Translations under genes and position numbers: made by a program
Part shown: piece by piece, positions 37,801 to 50,469 of the stretch
Layout of the letters: every line of letters begins with the position of its first letter
How positions within the stretch are numbered: the first letter of the stretch is position 1
Source: Gavia stellata
Lineage: Eukaryota; Chordata; Aves; Gaviiformes; Gaviidae
DNA length: 64,000 nucleotides
Direction: 5' to 3'
NCBI RefSeq assembly: GCF_030936135.1
Contig: NC_082606.1
Span: forward strand, 7,062,755-7,126,754
Notes under the pieces: model-generated
Databases searched by the model: none
What the model was told of the DNA's origin: nothing
The model's input: only the letters and a program-made list of their open reading frames with translations

Positions 37801-38582
37801 TCTCTCTCTTTTGTGATGGTTGCACAGATTCCTGCTTGGATAGCTGGAAGAAAACTTCTAAAGAATTTATTCATGATTCCAAGTTTCTCCATGGCACATG
37901 TTGTATTCTCTAATGGAACCGTAAGGAATTTGAATGTCAGGGGAGTGTCTAAAGATTAACATCAGTACATACACTTGCTGCACGATCTAATAGTTTTAAC
38001 TTTGTAAAGTAGATAGTTGAATGCTACAGACTAACTGAAGGTGGTTCATTGCAAGTTACAGGTTTTGCTGTATGGGCTCTCATAATCTTTTAATTTTCTG
38101 GAAGGTGTTGATACACCAGAGTTATTGAAGTGAAGGAGAAATTTGAGGTTGATCAAAATGGGATTGCTAGTTCATGTATGTTTTCTAAATGGTATTCTTT
38201 GTCTGCGGTCTGTGATGCAATTATGTCTAGTTGCAATATTTAATTATTTCTCATGTGTAATGAGATATTAGCCAAAATCATCAGGCAGGGACCAAGGTCT
38301 CATTAAATATCAAAGGCAATCTGTCTGGGCTGTATACTAGAAAATGGCAATAGAAACTGATCAGTCTGTTAGGAAAGGATGAGGGGAAAGACCAGAGACC
38401 TCATAAGACTTGGACTAGCTGGAAGCATTATGATCCCCAAACAGCCTATTAAGATTTGAACTTAAGTAGAAATGTAAAGCCCTGTAAATAGACGGTTCAA
38501 GAAATCATTTTGTAGGAGCTCAAAGTTAAAATAGTCAAGTGAGTCATGAAGTGGAAAGCTTTACATGCTGCTTTCTCTCCAG

Positions 38583-38757
38583 GGCTAGTTTCATGGGTAA
38601 CTCATGTCACATTGTGTTCTTGTGGCTTCCAGAAGGCGTCCTATCAATTCAGCCAGATGAGATCGTATATTATGTGAGATACTTAGCACAGGCCACCAAG
38701 GAGAATAGGCAGATAGGCAGCCAGCTACACATCCTATAATGAAATGTAGTAATTCAG
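38583..38757 (+). other. Candidate 175-base exon with strong acceptor and donor
   Basis: The acceptor TGCTGCTTTCTCTCCAG ends at 38582 and the donor AATTCAG|GTAAGCA starts at 38758; both are near consensus. One frame runs from the acceptor for about 52 codons and stops at TAA 38738-38740, before the donor. If spliced, it would be a noncoding or 5' untranslated exon, or a poison exon that ends translation early. The peptide (part: LSIQPDEIVYYVRYLAQ) is not one I recognise. Confidence 0.25.
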
Positions 38758-41541
38758 GTAAGCACAGATTATTCAACATTACCTGAAGCTAAATGCCACA
38801 ATATAATTTATTTGAACAATGTACTCCAGGATAGTAGAAGTCAACCTAAACCAAAAATGCCTCATTTAGATTTTTTCCAAAATTTATGTAAAATGTAAAA
38901 TTTCCCTTACAGTAATACAAAGAAGTTGTGACGCACAAATTTGTTAGATTCCATGTCTGTGTTCACATACGCCTTGGAGAATGCCTTACTGAATGACATT
39001 TTCAGCTGTTTCATGAGAGTTTCAGTATGATTACAGCTAGGTTGCTAGGTATTTGTTTCTTTTCAAAGTAGCAAGGAACACCAAACAACATGTCTCCAGT
39101 CAGTACCATTGTTCTTGTTCCTGCTGTAGATGGCAGTTACAGGTGTTAACCCCTCCTAGGATTTGTTCTATTGTTTGGTAATCAGCATGGTTCTAAGGTA
39201 CATGAGTAGAAAAGATTAATTGGCCTACATCCAAAATTGAAAAATAAACACAAACACTCCTTTTTCTGACATGGCTTGACCTTCTCCTTTTCTTATAGTT
39301 GCTGCCATCTGGGGAGTAGTATCAGCCTGCTCCGATCTGCTGTCATTGATTCTTTGAGTGACAGTTTGGCTTGTGAATGGAAGGCTATGTGACTTTATTG
39401 CATATCAGCTAATACTGGTAAAGTAAAACATAACTAACTGCTTGATTTTTAGGCTTAAAAGGCTACAGACTTAATAATTTGATCTTTTTACTTGAAGCTG
39501 AATTTTTAGAAACCTTTTACCCTATCACTTTTGTGATTACCTGTGACACAGCACTGTCACCTTGGGTAACCAATAAGTCTCTAATAGGAATAAAGCCTGT
39601 AGTAGTCTGTAGCAGCAAGCAGGCTTAGTCAAGGGAATTAGGAATTAGCCTTTTCTAATACCCTGAGTAGGCATTTGCACATCCTCTAGCAGAGCTAAAA
39701 GAACCTCTCCATGCTAAGGGCTATGGGGAATACTTTGATTTTAAGCTAAACATTATCTTACTGTATCTACATCCCAAGGATATGGTGCTTTCTTCAAGTC
39801 TGACAAGGTAGGTTCTTCTCATTTTTCTGTTAAGGAAAACAGTAAGGTAAATTAACAAACTGGGTGCAACTAAGAAAGAAATGTCGTTGTCTTTTCTACC
39901 ATTGTTTGAGTGTCCATTTGCTTGGGTCACAGGTCTTTTGCAAAGCTGGATGCTAAAAAGTCTCATTCTACCTTTAGTGAGATGAGAGCTGCCTCGGTTT
40001 TTCTCCCAAGTGGTAGTTATCTCTTCTGGTATGTCTTCTGACACTCGAACTTGAATTCATCCGAAGTAGTTTAGATCTGAGCTATTCTTTTAATACAATA
40101 ACATTTTTGTATACCTGGAATATGTTATCTAAGCAAAGACATTCTCTATCTTGTATTTAAAAGAAGAGAGGGATTCTTTTTCCTATCTTCAAAATGAATA
40201 ATTAAAGTAAATTTTTAGCCATATGAAACATGCTTGAGGAAAAAGTACAGAGGTACATACATATCTTTTGATATGTACCTGTTTAAATGCTTTATCAAAG
40301 TTCAGGTTCCTTTAGTACTCATTACACTTGTAGAAGAAAACATTGCTTATACATAGGACTCACTCTTTTGCTGGGTATTTATGCAACCATGTGTGTCCTA
40401 AGCATAAACACACAGCTCAGACATTCTCTTTGCAGCCCTAGCTACCAGTTTCAGGGGTGTTAATGGGAAATTCTTCAAAGCACCTTTCTGCTTGAAACTC
40501 CATGTTAATTTTGCTGCAGAAATCTTGCTTGATAATACTGTTTTCTGCTAGTAATGCCAATTTGAATGATACCAACATCTGCCTTCACCCTTTCCTCAGC
40601 CAGCACAAGTTTGGAAATTAAAAGTTCCAAAGTAAGTTGTGGGCAAACATAGTTCTTCCAAGAATCCATCTTGCAAGGACATCTCAGATAAAATGTGGGT
40701 TAAGCTAAGGAAGCAAGAGTCATGCATTGTCAGGATAAGTGTCTGCAAATGGAGTCAATCATGGATATAGTAATCAGGAGTAATTGCATATGTATGTGTT
40801 CAAAGCTACAAATGGTTGCTTTCAGTCTTGTTCCCATTTCAAGCCAGTTGTCAGACTTCCATCACAACTAATTTAAAACCTTTTGCATCAATCTGAGGCC
40901 AAGTTTTCATCTTAAAAATACTAATGGTTCAAGTTGCTGTATCACTATGTTTCTTCCTTGTTTAGTTTGGGGTTTTTTTTCATTCATAGTTACAACTATG
41001 TCCTTATAAAATAGGCCTTTGTTGTTCAGTTTCTTGAATTTTATTAGGGAATAATAATCCTCTTAATGGATGCAAAAATATTACTGCCTTGTATGTGATT
41101 TCTCCTTCTAATACTAGTATTTTTAGCAGAATCTTGTGGGAGTAGTGGATAGTGAGAAGGTAATGTATGCTTATTTTCCCATTGGATTTTATTAGAAACA
41201 AAAACCTTAAGCCTGTGGTGGTACTGATTTAATTATTTTTGGTATGATCCCAGAAAGCTAAGGCATGGACTCTGTTGAGCTAGATACTGTACAAACATAG
41301 AACAAAGAAGTGATTAATGCCTGCACATGCAAAGAGCTAAATGGAATTATTTGACTGGATTTACATCACAGGTATACAACAATGTGGTAATTGCATTATT
41401 TTGTCCTTTTGGTTGATTCCTATTGTATCTGCTTATTCCCTACTAAAGCAAATGTCAAAATTCTGATTAAAATGTGTGTATGCTGAGAATTACTTGGCTG
41501 CAGTGAAACAATATAACAACAGTTTTTTTAATTTAACAGTA

Positions 41542-41745
41542 GGCCCAATCCTGCAGATCCTGGAAAAGCGTAGTTCATATCGACTTCATTAAAGGTGGAA
41601 TTCAGCCTACTGCTGAGGGCTGGCATAAAGCCAGTCTATGCTTAACTCTCTCCTAAGTCCTAAAATATGCACTGCTTTTGTTTCTGAACTATCGTGAATT
41701 TTATGTGGAAAATTTAACACCTGTAAGGTATGTAGGATCGGGCCC
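41542..41745. mobile_element. Old non-autonomous element with terminal inverted repeats (MITE-like)
   Basis: The left end GGCCCAATCCTGCAGATCC and the reverse complement of the right end (GGGCCCGATCCTACATACC) agree at most positions, giving terminal inverted repeats about 20 bases long around 204 bases. The GGCCCRATCCTGCA end is familiar from ancient repeats in turtles, crocodilians and birds. It is too short to encode a transposase, which fits a DNA-transposon MITE moved by a partner. I could not see a clean target duplication and do not name the family. The internal sequence is diverged. Confidence 0.6.
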
Positions 41746-44700
41746 AGAAAGCTGTATTAGTTGCTAAGGAAAAAAGTAAAAAACCCAACATGTTCTATTG
41801 CATAGCACAAAACACAGTGCTTCTTGGTGAACTAAAATTTGTTCTGGTAGTCAAGAAGTTCTCTTCATCTTCTGTCAAATTAGTCTTGCACTTCATTCAT
41901 TTTTTTATGAATTTGGTCTCAAGACACTATCTACTCATAAAATGCTTATTGTAGACTCCATTTTACTGCACTTCTGTTGTCCTGTAGCACATGAAGATGA
42001 AATTTCTTGAGGACATGTGGGGAAAGCTGCTTTGAATAGACTAATAACCAGGAACACATTGACTGGATATATGTGTATGTATGTTTGTGAACACTAAGTG
42101 GATATGTTCATTTTAAATTTTGCACTTTGATCTCTGTTAAGCCAGGAGCTCTTTAAAAAATGAATATCAAAGAGACCAGCTTGGTAAGTTAGGCAGCAGT
42201 AGTATGATGGTGACACAGAGACAGGCAGTTACTCTCCCATGCAGGGACTGTGCTGTTCTGGTGCTTCTACAGTGGTGACTATCTGGTGGTTTGCACAGTC
42301 TGTTTTTGGTGCCACTATGCCTTCAGTAAAACAGTATCTTTGATGTCAGCTCAGCATCTTGGGTATTGTGTTTTCAGAGGTACAACTGTTAGCCATGTTG
42401 TCTGGAGACATTGGGCTGTGATTGTTTCCGTGAGTAGAAAACCCAAGGCATGTGAAGAAACTGCCAAAACACTTTTTATTTCTGTGTTAATTCCCACAGT
42501 CCCCCTCTTTCGGTCAGATGTTGATATTTGGATGAAAATTCAAAATAGAGACCCTGGAATACATTTTAATAGTAGTGGTGAAGAAGAGAAGGAAGTGTAC
42601 AAAAGGATTGTGAGCAGCCTGGACTGAGATGGCAGAACGGACAGCTCCTAAAGATGTGCAGACTGATAAATATATTTTCTAGAGAAGAAGTGTGAGCTAT
42701 GCATTAGAAAGGAACTTGCCCATGAGGAAGAAAATGCCCCCAGATGTACCTTATTCCCCGGATGCAGATGGACAAATGCCATTACTCTTACTGATCGGTC
42801 AATTAGTAGTTTGGTACTCAGCAGGGAACAAACACCCATTTTGTAGTGTGGCGCTCTGGTGATCACTGTGCAAAGGGACTGATGGCAGGACAGAAGTGGG
42901 CTAGTACATTTGCAGTTAAGCAGAGTCACCAGCTACTGTATTCATGGGCACAGAACCACAGCAGTTCTGCTGTTCCTTTTCGGAGCTGCCACAGCTCAGA
43001 GCTTCTTGTTGCTTGCAGTGTGAATGGAGTATTTCTCTGCCAGCCAAAGGAAGGCTCTCCCCCTGCCTGCAAGGCATCTTTGTGCTGATGTGCAGAATTC
43101 CTCTCTTCCGGAAGCTGTCTGCATTGCTTTGCTCAGACAAAAAGTTGACTGCCCAAATATGTATTAGTCGAGTCTGTAAGAGCCTTTTAGTGTAACAGTG
43201 CTCTCCTGACTTGAATATACTTTTTTTATCACTCACACAATATAGTTTAAAAAACTGTTTAAAGAGCTTTTCCTTTCTGAAGCTACCTTAAGGTCAGTGG
43301 TGCAGCACTAAGTGTGCTAAACATTCCTGTAGCTGCAGTATCTATTCCAGCAGATAAGTATTTTACACTCCTCAGTTTTTCCCAGCTTAATGAGTAAACA
43401 TACAGTCTTAGCTGACTGCAGAAAGATTAGTTTACTTCAGTAGGCTTAATCTATGACATAGAGTAATCTTGATGTGATCCTGTTACTGCAAGGTCAGGTG
43501 GGATTGTAGTTTTTGACTGTCTTGCTTTGCTCATTTGACTCTAGCATGTGTGTTTTGGAGTGTTTTTTGTCTTTATTGCTGTCTCTGAGACTATAGTCAG
43601 GAGAGAGAGATGGCTAGCTCACGTAATCCCAACTACAAAAATGTTAGGAGATTGAATATGAAAGAGGAAAAAAGAGAAGTCCTTGCCCCATTATGTATCC
43701 CCTGATCAATGTCACTTGTTGAAATTTAGGAAGTAGCAAAGAAAATCCACCATCATCTGCGAGATCTCTGGAGATGGGTGTGACATGAGTTGGTCAGCTG
43801 GAATGTATTATGGTGATGAATGTTCCTAGTAGAAACGGAGAATCTGTAACTGGAGGAGCTGGTAAAGGTGGGAATTCTCTATATAATTGCTTCTGGACAG
43901 AGACCTGGGTAATGGGTCTGTCCCAGCTAACTTTCATTTGCCCCTCATATTAAGAGGGCATGGCAGGCTGGTGGCTGTTAGGTCTAGATGTTGCTAGTAG
44001 AGTAGTAATCTGTAGCTGCCCAGGAGCTTTTTGTTTCTAATGATTAACATGGTACATCTCACAGTTGAGCATGAATTGGAGCTAATGTCATAATCAAGAG
44101 ATAAAAGGGATGAGGTGCTCCTGACAGTCTGTGAGTGACAGTGCATGGTGTTGTCTTTCTCTAGCGTGAGCATTACAGCAACTCCTGTTGGCAGTCCCCA
44201 GGAAATGAATAAAAATGTTATGGGTTTGCCCTATTATTCTACATAGATTGCCAGCAAAAAGCACAGTTGCATTTTTATCTAGTGCTTGGTAGGCAGATGA
44301 GAGCAATGAATTTTTCTCCTAATTGGCTTCTTAAAATCTCCCTTGACTTAATTAGGTTTCACTACTTTCATGCCCGTTTCTTTTCTTAACAAATATCTGT
44401 CAACAGAAGGTAAAACACTACAATCAGAAAACATCCAGCATAACACTAAAACTCACTGGAATGTCACAGGACTCAGTGAGTTAAACAATGAGAATAAATA
44501 AGGACCAGCAATATGCTGAAAGGTGCTAAGCTCTGCCAGACAAGACCATGTAGGAGATGCTGATTCATTGCTTGCTGGTGTGTGCTAGATTACAGAGCTA
44601 TGTTTCCTGACTGCATCATCTGTCATAGATAAATTTAACTGAAGTAAAGAGACCTTTACGTGCTAGAGTTATAATGCAGAGAAGGGGAATCAGTGCTATT

Positions 44701-44964
44701 ATATTTGTATTTCTCCTCCTTTGTTTTTCTTGCTTCTGGTGATGTGTGAACTCTGAAATGAGATGTTTGGTTTGTGTAGCCAACCCTTTTAAATGAACAC
44801 CCTTGAAAGTTCAGCTGAGGTTTCCCTTTCTCTTTTGGTAAGTTTCATTAATGTTGCCAAAGTACTTTGAACATCTTGCAAAATTTTTGAACTCGTTACT
44901 GTGAAGAACTGTGGACTTGTCATTACAGTTGAGAATGTTCTTATGAAAACATAGGGATTGTTTG
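41746..44964. other. Unique noncoding DNA, no supported gene
   Basis: Frames of up to 125 codons (42250-42627 plus; 42916-43236 minus) overlap on opposite strands and show no domain. I found no repeat of known family. Confidence 0.5.
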
Positions 44965-45225
44965 CTCAAGCACTTTGCAAACAATAATCATACTTGCATC
45001 TGTCCAAGGACTCCAAATGATTTTACAAATATCAGGGAATTAAGAGTCTTTGCATAGGTTTATATGATTGCTTTTTTTGTTCAGATAGAGAAACCAAGGT
45101 ATTAAAGATACAGGGTGACTTGCGTATGGTCCCATAGAAAATCAGAGCCAGGGCCAGGAAGAGATTATCTGATTCTCAGTTCCTTACTTTACTTCTAAAC
45201 CTGTTCTACACCTTAAGTTTACTTT
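44965..45225 (+). mobile_element. MIR-like core SINE (MIR1_Amn type), near full length
   Basis: CAAGCACTTTGCAAACAATAA (the AAGCGCTTTACAAAC box) is followed by TTCAGATAGAGAAACCAAGG, CAGGGTGACTTGCGTATGGT, AATCAGAGCCAGGGCCAGGA and TTCTCAGTTCCTTACTTTAC. These are, in order, the landmarks of the amniote MIR core and 3' end (CAGATGGGGAAACTGAGG, AGTGACTTGCCCAAGGTC, GGCAGAGCCAGGAATAGAAC). It is heavily diverged and so ancient. Such copies are sometimes retained as enhancers, but nothing here proves that. Confidence 0.75.
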
Positions 45226-48200
45226 TATCTTGCAGCTAACTCATGCTTGATAATTCTTGCATCAAAATGTATTGTGTATGCACATTTCTAGGTCTTCTTT
45301 AGGTTACACTTGCCATTATTACTAACCGTTCCAAATTTATTTTATGTATTTTATTTATTTTTTTCATTTGAAAAGCAATTTTCACAATCAGAGCCAACAT
45401 GATTATGTACAATACCAGTACGTTGTGGTTTAGGAAAGGTCACTGGCCAATTAAATTCTTTTTCTTACACAGAGGTTTTTAAACCTCTCCTGGACAATTA
45501 ATTGTGAATAAAGATGGACATTTCAGCATATTTGACCTTTCCCCACATGCTAATATAATGTAAAAGGAATTAAATATTAGACATTTTGATGCTTGTATTT
45601 CTAAAGGGAGGACAAACAAAACTGTATTAGAAAATCCTATTCTTTCCCTTCAAGAAAATATATGCTGCAAATATCCACCAGGTAAAGCTGGTGATACTAA
45701 AAAAAAAGAAGCGTTACTTACGAGTGAGAGCCAAGTTGAAAAAATAATGGAGGTAAGCAGTATTTACCATTGAAGATACTAAATGGATGTGGCACCAATA
45801 ACTATGCATTTGGAATTTCACAATGGAACTCAATGGTATGAATAAGAGAACTGATACGTTAGCAAAGCATCTAACGGAAGTCTGTCCTCTCCCCTTCTTA
45901 GAACTAATAGCAATTCAGTTACCTCCCAACAAGAAGCAGTTGCTTCCTCTATCTCAGGAATGATGGAGCACAGTAGGAAGCCTTGTTTCATTATTTTGTA
46001 TGTTGAATATGAGCAGAGTTCCAGCGCACCTGCTTCTCAGACCTTGTTTACCCAAGCAGGGAGCGGGCTTTTGTCACCAGTTGTAGATGTTGTCTTGTGG
46101 TGGGAAGCAGAAGTGAGCTACTTCCCTCCAGAGTTACAGGCTCATTCTGTGCAGTGGTGCAGGTTCAAGGCTTCAATGCTTACTTGTATTTAAATTACCC
46201 ATTTTGTTAATGGTTTAATTCTTCATCTCTCTCTTTTTCTTCGCTATCCTTTCAAGTCCTCTGTTATTAGCTAAGTAAGAGGCATTCTTTCTTTCAGCCT
46301 TTATTTTTTATTCTTTCTTTCAGCCTTTATTTCAGCCTTAGTGATTCTGTGATTCTGTGATTTTAGTTGCTGATGGATATGGAAATGTTCTGGATTTAGT
46401 TAACTAGCTTTGTTTGAGACAACAGTATTGTATTGAAAAAAGTGGGGTACTGAATACTGAAATGATGACAATTTTTTGCTCAGTTGAAATGAAAAAGAAA
46501 ACTCTTGTTACTGTCATGAGATCATCTCCTCACTGAAATCTATGTCAAAACCCCCTTTGCTTTTAAGATTGTGAGGGTAAAGCTGATTGCTGCTATATTT
46601 ATACAGTATACATTAAAGTCACCTGGCATGAATCCCACTTTCAATGGGGGGCCACTATTCTACTTCTGAGATCAGTCTTTTTTGCAGTTTGGATCTAGGA
46701 TCACCCTGCTCACACCCACAAGGCCCCCAACATCTTTCCAGTCTGCCCAGCACCTGGGACTCTTGGTGCTCCCCTCTAGCTCCAGTTTGTTGTTTAAATA
46801 ACAGGGCTAGCCTTCCATTTTTATTACAGAGCAAAAGTAACTGTAGTAATGTGCAGACAGTTTCAGCCATGTTTTAGGCATAGGAGTAAAACATTTCACA
46901 CTGTATTTAACAGGAAATATTTAAAGGCATTTTATTTACCACGTCTAATTGTTTGAGTGTAAACAGAAAAATAATGAAAATAAAGGGAAAATTAATAAAA
47001 ATCTTGACCTGATTATTCAGGTCATCCAGGGGTGAATACTTTGTTAGTACTTTTTATAATTTTTCAGTCTAGGCTAGCAGGTATTTTAATTAACTACAAG
47101 CAAGTGCTTTGTCACATAGACAAGTCTGAGTCCTGTGAGAATTCCTTGCTCAGGGTTGATGATGCACAGAAAATGGAGAAGGTTGCAGCAAAGCTGGTCT
47201 GTAAAATAATCACATAAAGTGCAGTGTGATCCTTTCTGTCATCTAATTTAATGTATTACTACGACTGTGAGGATTGGAAAGAGTTCTGTTTTCCTATGTA
47301 AAAGGAAAGTTGCTTATGAGTGTGCTGAGACTGAATGAACATTGTTGTAATTAATTTGTTGTCATTATCCTTAAAGTAGACCTGAAATCCTAGAATGTTT
47401 TTAAAGACTCAGCTTTGTATCCAGAGTAACATAGGACAATATGACTGAGCTGCTGACACACATGTTGTTCCATACCAGTTACTGAGGATCGCCAGCTCTG
47501 CATGGCCTGTATTCTCTTAACTGCTGGACTGAATTCAGGTTTTTATAATTCTCTTCCAAGGTTCTTCTAGTTCTTCGCATACCACTAAAGGGAAGGGAAC
47601 TAGAAATTCACCTGGTCCGAGGATGACAGACTATCTGTGCTTCTTTCAAAGTAACCGGGCAGATACACGTCCTGAATTCATCAATTCCAGAGCTAAATTC
47701 TACACACAGGAAAGGAAGGAGGTTTTTACTCCTGTTATAGCAATTCAGTCATTTCCAATTGTAATTCATGCTATATAATATTGAATATTAGGTTGCTATC
47801 CAAAATCTGGTGACGTTTCTTACCTGTTTCCATGAATATCTGTTGTGAATAACTTAATATTGTGTTGAATAGGGCTTTGAAGACAAATAAATAGCAAATT
47901 GCTTTGCTTCTTACAATGAGTGAGAGCCCATGTGCTATCTACTTGTTGTTCACCTAGTTGAGTTTTTAACCCACTAGTTATGCCATTGGCTAGAGAAATG
48001 TTGTTTATAAGTACAACTTTTTTCTCCACAGAAGTAGCTTCCATATTGTTTGAAACCTTTTTTTGAAACATTCCTATTTTCCTCACAAAACTAAAACTCA
48101 GTAGTTTTACTGAAAACCTTGCTTTTATGGAAACTCAGATTTTTGCATTCTTATTTTTTCTGCACAGTTAATAACGAAATACTGCATTATAAATCTGTTT

Positions 48201-48594
48201 TTTTAATGGAAGATAGTTAATCAGTTCCACCAGTGCTACTACATTCTCAGGTTCATAAGAAACTAACTGGGCCTGGGTTTAGTTCTACTAACACTTGCGT
48301 TAAACCCCCAAACCTCAAATTTCCAATATCTGCCCTGTAACTTAAACAAATTTATTCAAATTAGGATCTATCTGAATTTCTTATTTTAATATGGAAATGC
48401 TTAATTATTTCTGTAGCTGGTTGGAGAATTGATGAGTGAAACAGGTTTCAGACAAAAAGTATTGGTTTATGAGAACTGAAATATTTCACAATAACTATGT
48501 TTTAATGAACTTGAAAATACAGACTGCTATCTTTAGAAAGTTTGCAGAAGGAGAGGGACAAAAAGACAAAATTGTTCTAAACCACAGCTGCCTT
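45226..48594. other. Unique AT-rich DNA, no supported gene
   Basis: It holds an 8-bp perfect hairpin (45471-45488, AGAGGTTT, loop TT, AAACCTCT), a 26-base tandem duplication and a CR1 tail remnant (46284-46363). No gene was recognised. Confidence 0.5.
46284..46363 (+). repeat. 26-base tandem duplication joined to a CR1 3'-tail remnant
   Basis: ATTCTTTCTTTCAGCCTTTA begins at 46284 and again at 46310, a period of 26. The second copy runs into CCTTAGTGATTCTGTGATTC, the CR1 3' terminal octamer repeat, at 46336-46360. Only the last bases of a CR1 are left, so this was a very short insertion or an eroded copy. Confidence 0.65.
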
Positions 48595-48690
48595 TCTGAG
48601 ATAGGGATTTATTAGCCCAGTTTCCTGATCTGAACTGACTGACTGAGGTCACACGGTACATTTTGAAGACAGCTACTAAACTGGTACCAA
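48595..48690 (+). mobile_element. Possible MIR-like fragment
   Basis: GATTTATTAGCCCAGTTTCC followed by GACTGAGGTCACACGGTACA resembles the MIR 3' core (TTATCCCCATTTTACAG, then CAAGGTCACACAGC). The match is short and could be chance. Confidence 0.35.
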
Positions 48691-49764
48691 ATAATTTATA
48701 TAAGGAATATGGATATTTTGTCATGAACTGCTAAGTGCACAAGCCAGGAGAACCAAACACTGTGGAGAGTGAGGTTCTTTCCACTGTCTTGGTACTATCC
48801 TGTAGCTATTCATGTGAAAGTTGAAGCAGCGAATAGACCTGGAGAAATAATTTAAAATTATATTTTCCCCTCCTTTTGCCACAAAACAATTTAAAAACTC
48901 TTAAAGTACATTCAACCTTTGGCTCATTAGTGGAGCTGAAACAATAATTAGTTTGCTTTCATAAAAGCCCAGAGCAATGAAACATTGCCATTCTAAATAA
49001 CAAAACCAAGAGTAAAACTTCACAGCCAGTGTTTTAGGCTTTGCACAGGTAAAACAGAGATTTATCCTAAGTGAAGGCCTGAGATATCTGTAGTAACTTA
49101 GCATCTAAATTCAGTATTCAAACTGAACCACTGCTTTATTTTTAAAGAGCTTTCTTTACTCTGTTTTAGTGTCCCTAAAGCAGTTACAAGTTTAATCTGC
49201 ATACAATATTTTTTTATTATCTTCATAGTCCCATTTTTAGAATTCAGGTTTCACCTCCCCATGTTTTGAAGAAACAGAAGTCTATAAATCAATTTTCTTT
49301 CCCTTTTCTTAGCTTGGTAGACCTAGCTGTTTGCAGAATCCTAGGATGAGACAAGGAAGTGATTTGTCAGAGTGCTGCCAAGCTGATTCTAAATGTGCCC
49401 CCAGCTCATTCAGCCTGGTTGGAAATTGCACATGTGATGCAGTAGTGAAGGGATCCACTGTCCTATTTTCAGCTCCACCTCTTTGAGAACTGCAGTAAGA
49501 TGTCACTAGCTCTCTAATTATATTAGTAGGCAATTTGCACGTGAAGTAAATTACTGTACATGGGGATGTGTCATACAATACGCCATTGAGTCCTGAATTT
49601 TCAAAAATACCCATTAACCATGGTCTAAATCATCAGAAATGCCCACTGAGATTGATTTAGATAGTCTTATATGCTGGATAAGGGCCTTCAACTGCTTCAT
49701 TTTTTGAAAAGTCATTTGAGACAACAAGAATCTAAACTGAAGAAATGTAGCAGCTCTTCAGCTG

Positions 49765-49879
49765 GACAAAGCCCTGAACCACTTGATCCAACTTTTAGGT
49801 TGGCTCTCCTTAGAACAGGGGGTCAGACTAGGTGAGCTTCAAAAGTCATTCCAACTTAATTTTTTCTATGATTCTATGA
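49765..49879 (+). mobile_element. Older CR1 3'-end fragment
   Basis: TTGGCTCTCCTTAGAACAGG, then GGTCAGACTAGGTGAGCTTC, TCATTCCAACTTAATT and TCTATGATTCTATGA match the 3' end of an older CR1 subfamily (GGGGTTGGACTAGATGACCT, then CCCTTCCAACCT, then ATTCTATGATTCTATG). It is more diverged than the CR1 copy 66 bases to its right, so it inserted earlier. Confidence 0.8.
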
Positions 49880-49944
49880 ATATAGGGAAGCTGAGTCTAT
49901 CCCTGAAGGTGAGGTGACAAAGAGACCTGGTGAGTTTCTGCAGG

Positions 49945-50469
49945 TTCTGTGTCCAGAGAAGGGAGATGAAGGTGGTGAGGGGTCTGGAGGACAAGTCTTA
50001 TGAGGAGTGGCTGAGGGAACTGGGGTTGTTCAGCCTGGAGAAGAGGAGGCTGAGGGGAGAACCTCATTGCTCTCTACAATTACCTGAAAGGGGGTTGCAG
50101 AGAGGTGGGTGTTGGCCTCTTCTCCCAAGTGATGGGTGACAGGACAAGAGGAAATGGCCTCAAGTTGTGCCAGGGGAGGTTCAGACTGGATATTAGGAAA
50201 AATTTCTTTACTGAGAGAGTGGTGAGACACTGGAATGAGCTGCCCAGGGAAGTGGTGGAGTCATCATCACTGGAGGTGTTCAAGGAACGTGTGGACGTGG
50301 CATTGTGGGACATGGCTTAATGGGCATGGTGGTGCTTAATGGGCATGGTGGTGGTGAGTTGTTTTGGGGTTTTTTTGTTTGTTTGGGGTTTGTTTTTTTT
50401 TTTTTTGGTTGATGGTTGGACTTGATGATCTTACAGGTCTTTTCCAACCTTAGTGATTCTGTGATTCTA
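49945..50469 (+). mobile_element. CR1 non-LTR retrotransposon, 5'-truncated, with 19-base duplication
   Basis: Sense-orientation 3' end of CR1. The reverse-transcriptase C-terminal region is read in pieces: [20 protein letters not shown] in the frame of 49930-50139, then [20 protein letters not shown] and [16 protein letters not shown] in the frame of 50105-50320. The frameshift between them is at the same place as in the copy at 5.8 kb, suggesting either a shared source defect or a hotspot in a G run. Near the 3' end, CTTAATGGGCATGGTGGTG is tandemly doubled (50316-50334, 50335-50353), followed by a T/G-rich expansion with a 14-T run. After that the usual TTGGACTTGATGATCTTACA and the tail TTAGTGATTCTGTGATTCTA resume. 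Confidence 0.95.

Larger units (their letters stand above)
30111..41541. other. Unique, mostly AT-rich DNA; only weak exon candidates
   Basis: About 11 kb with no recognisable gene or young repeat. The longest frame (33945-34424, 159 codons) shows no domain and is not unusual for 64 kb of DNA. Two splice-flanked candidates, 31710-31809 and 38583-38757, are listed separately. The stretch near 37000-37270 looks unusually regular in homeobox-like AT motifs. Confidence 0.5.

Noticed and set aside
42250..42627. 125-codon frame with a hydrophobic start and acidic end
   Set aside because: No recognisable family, chance length, and no splice or promoter context.
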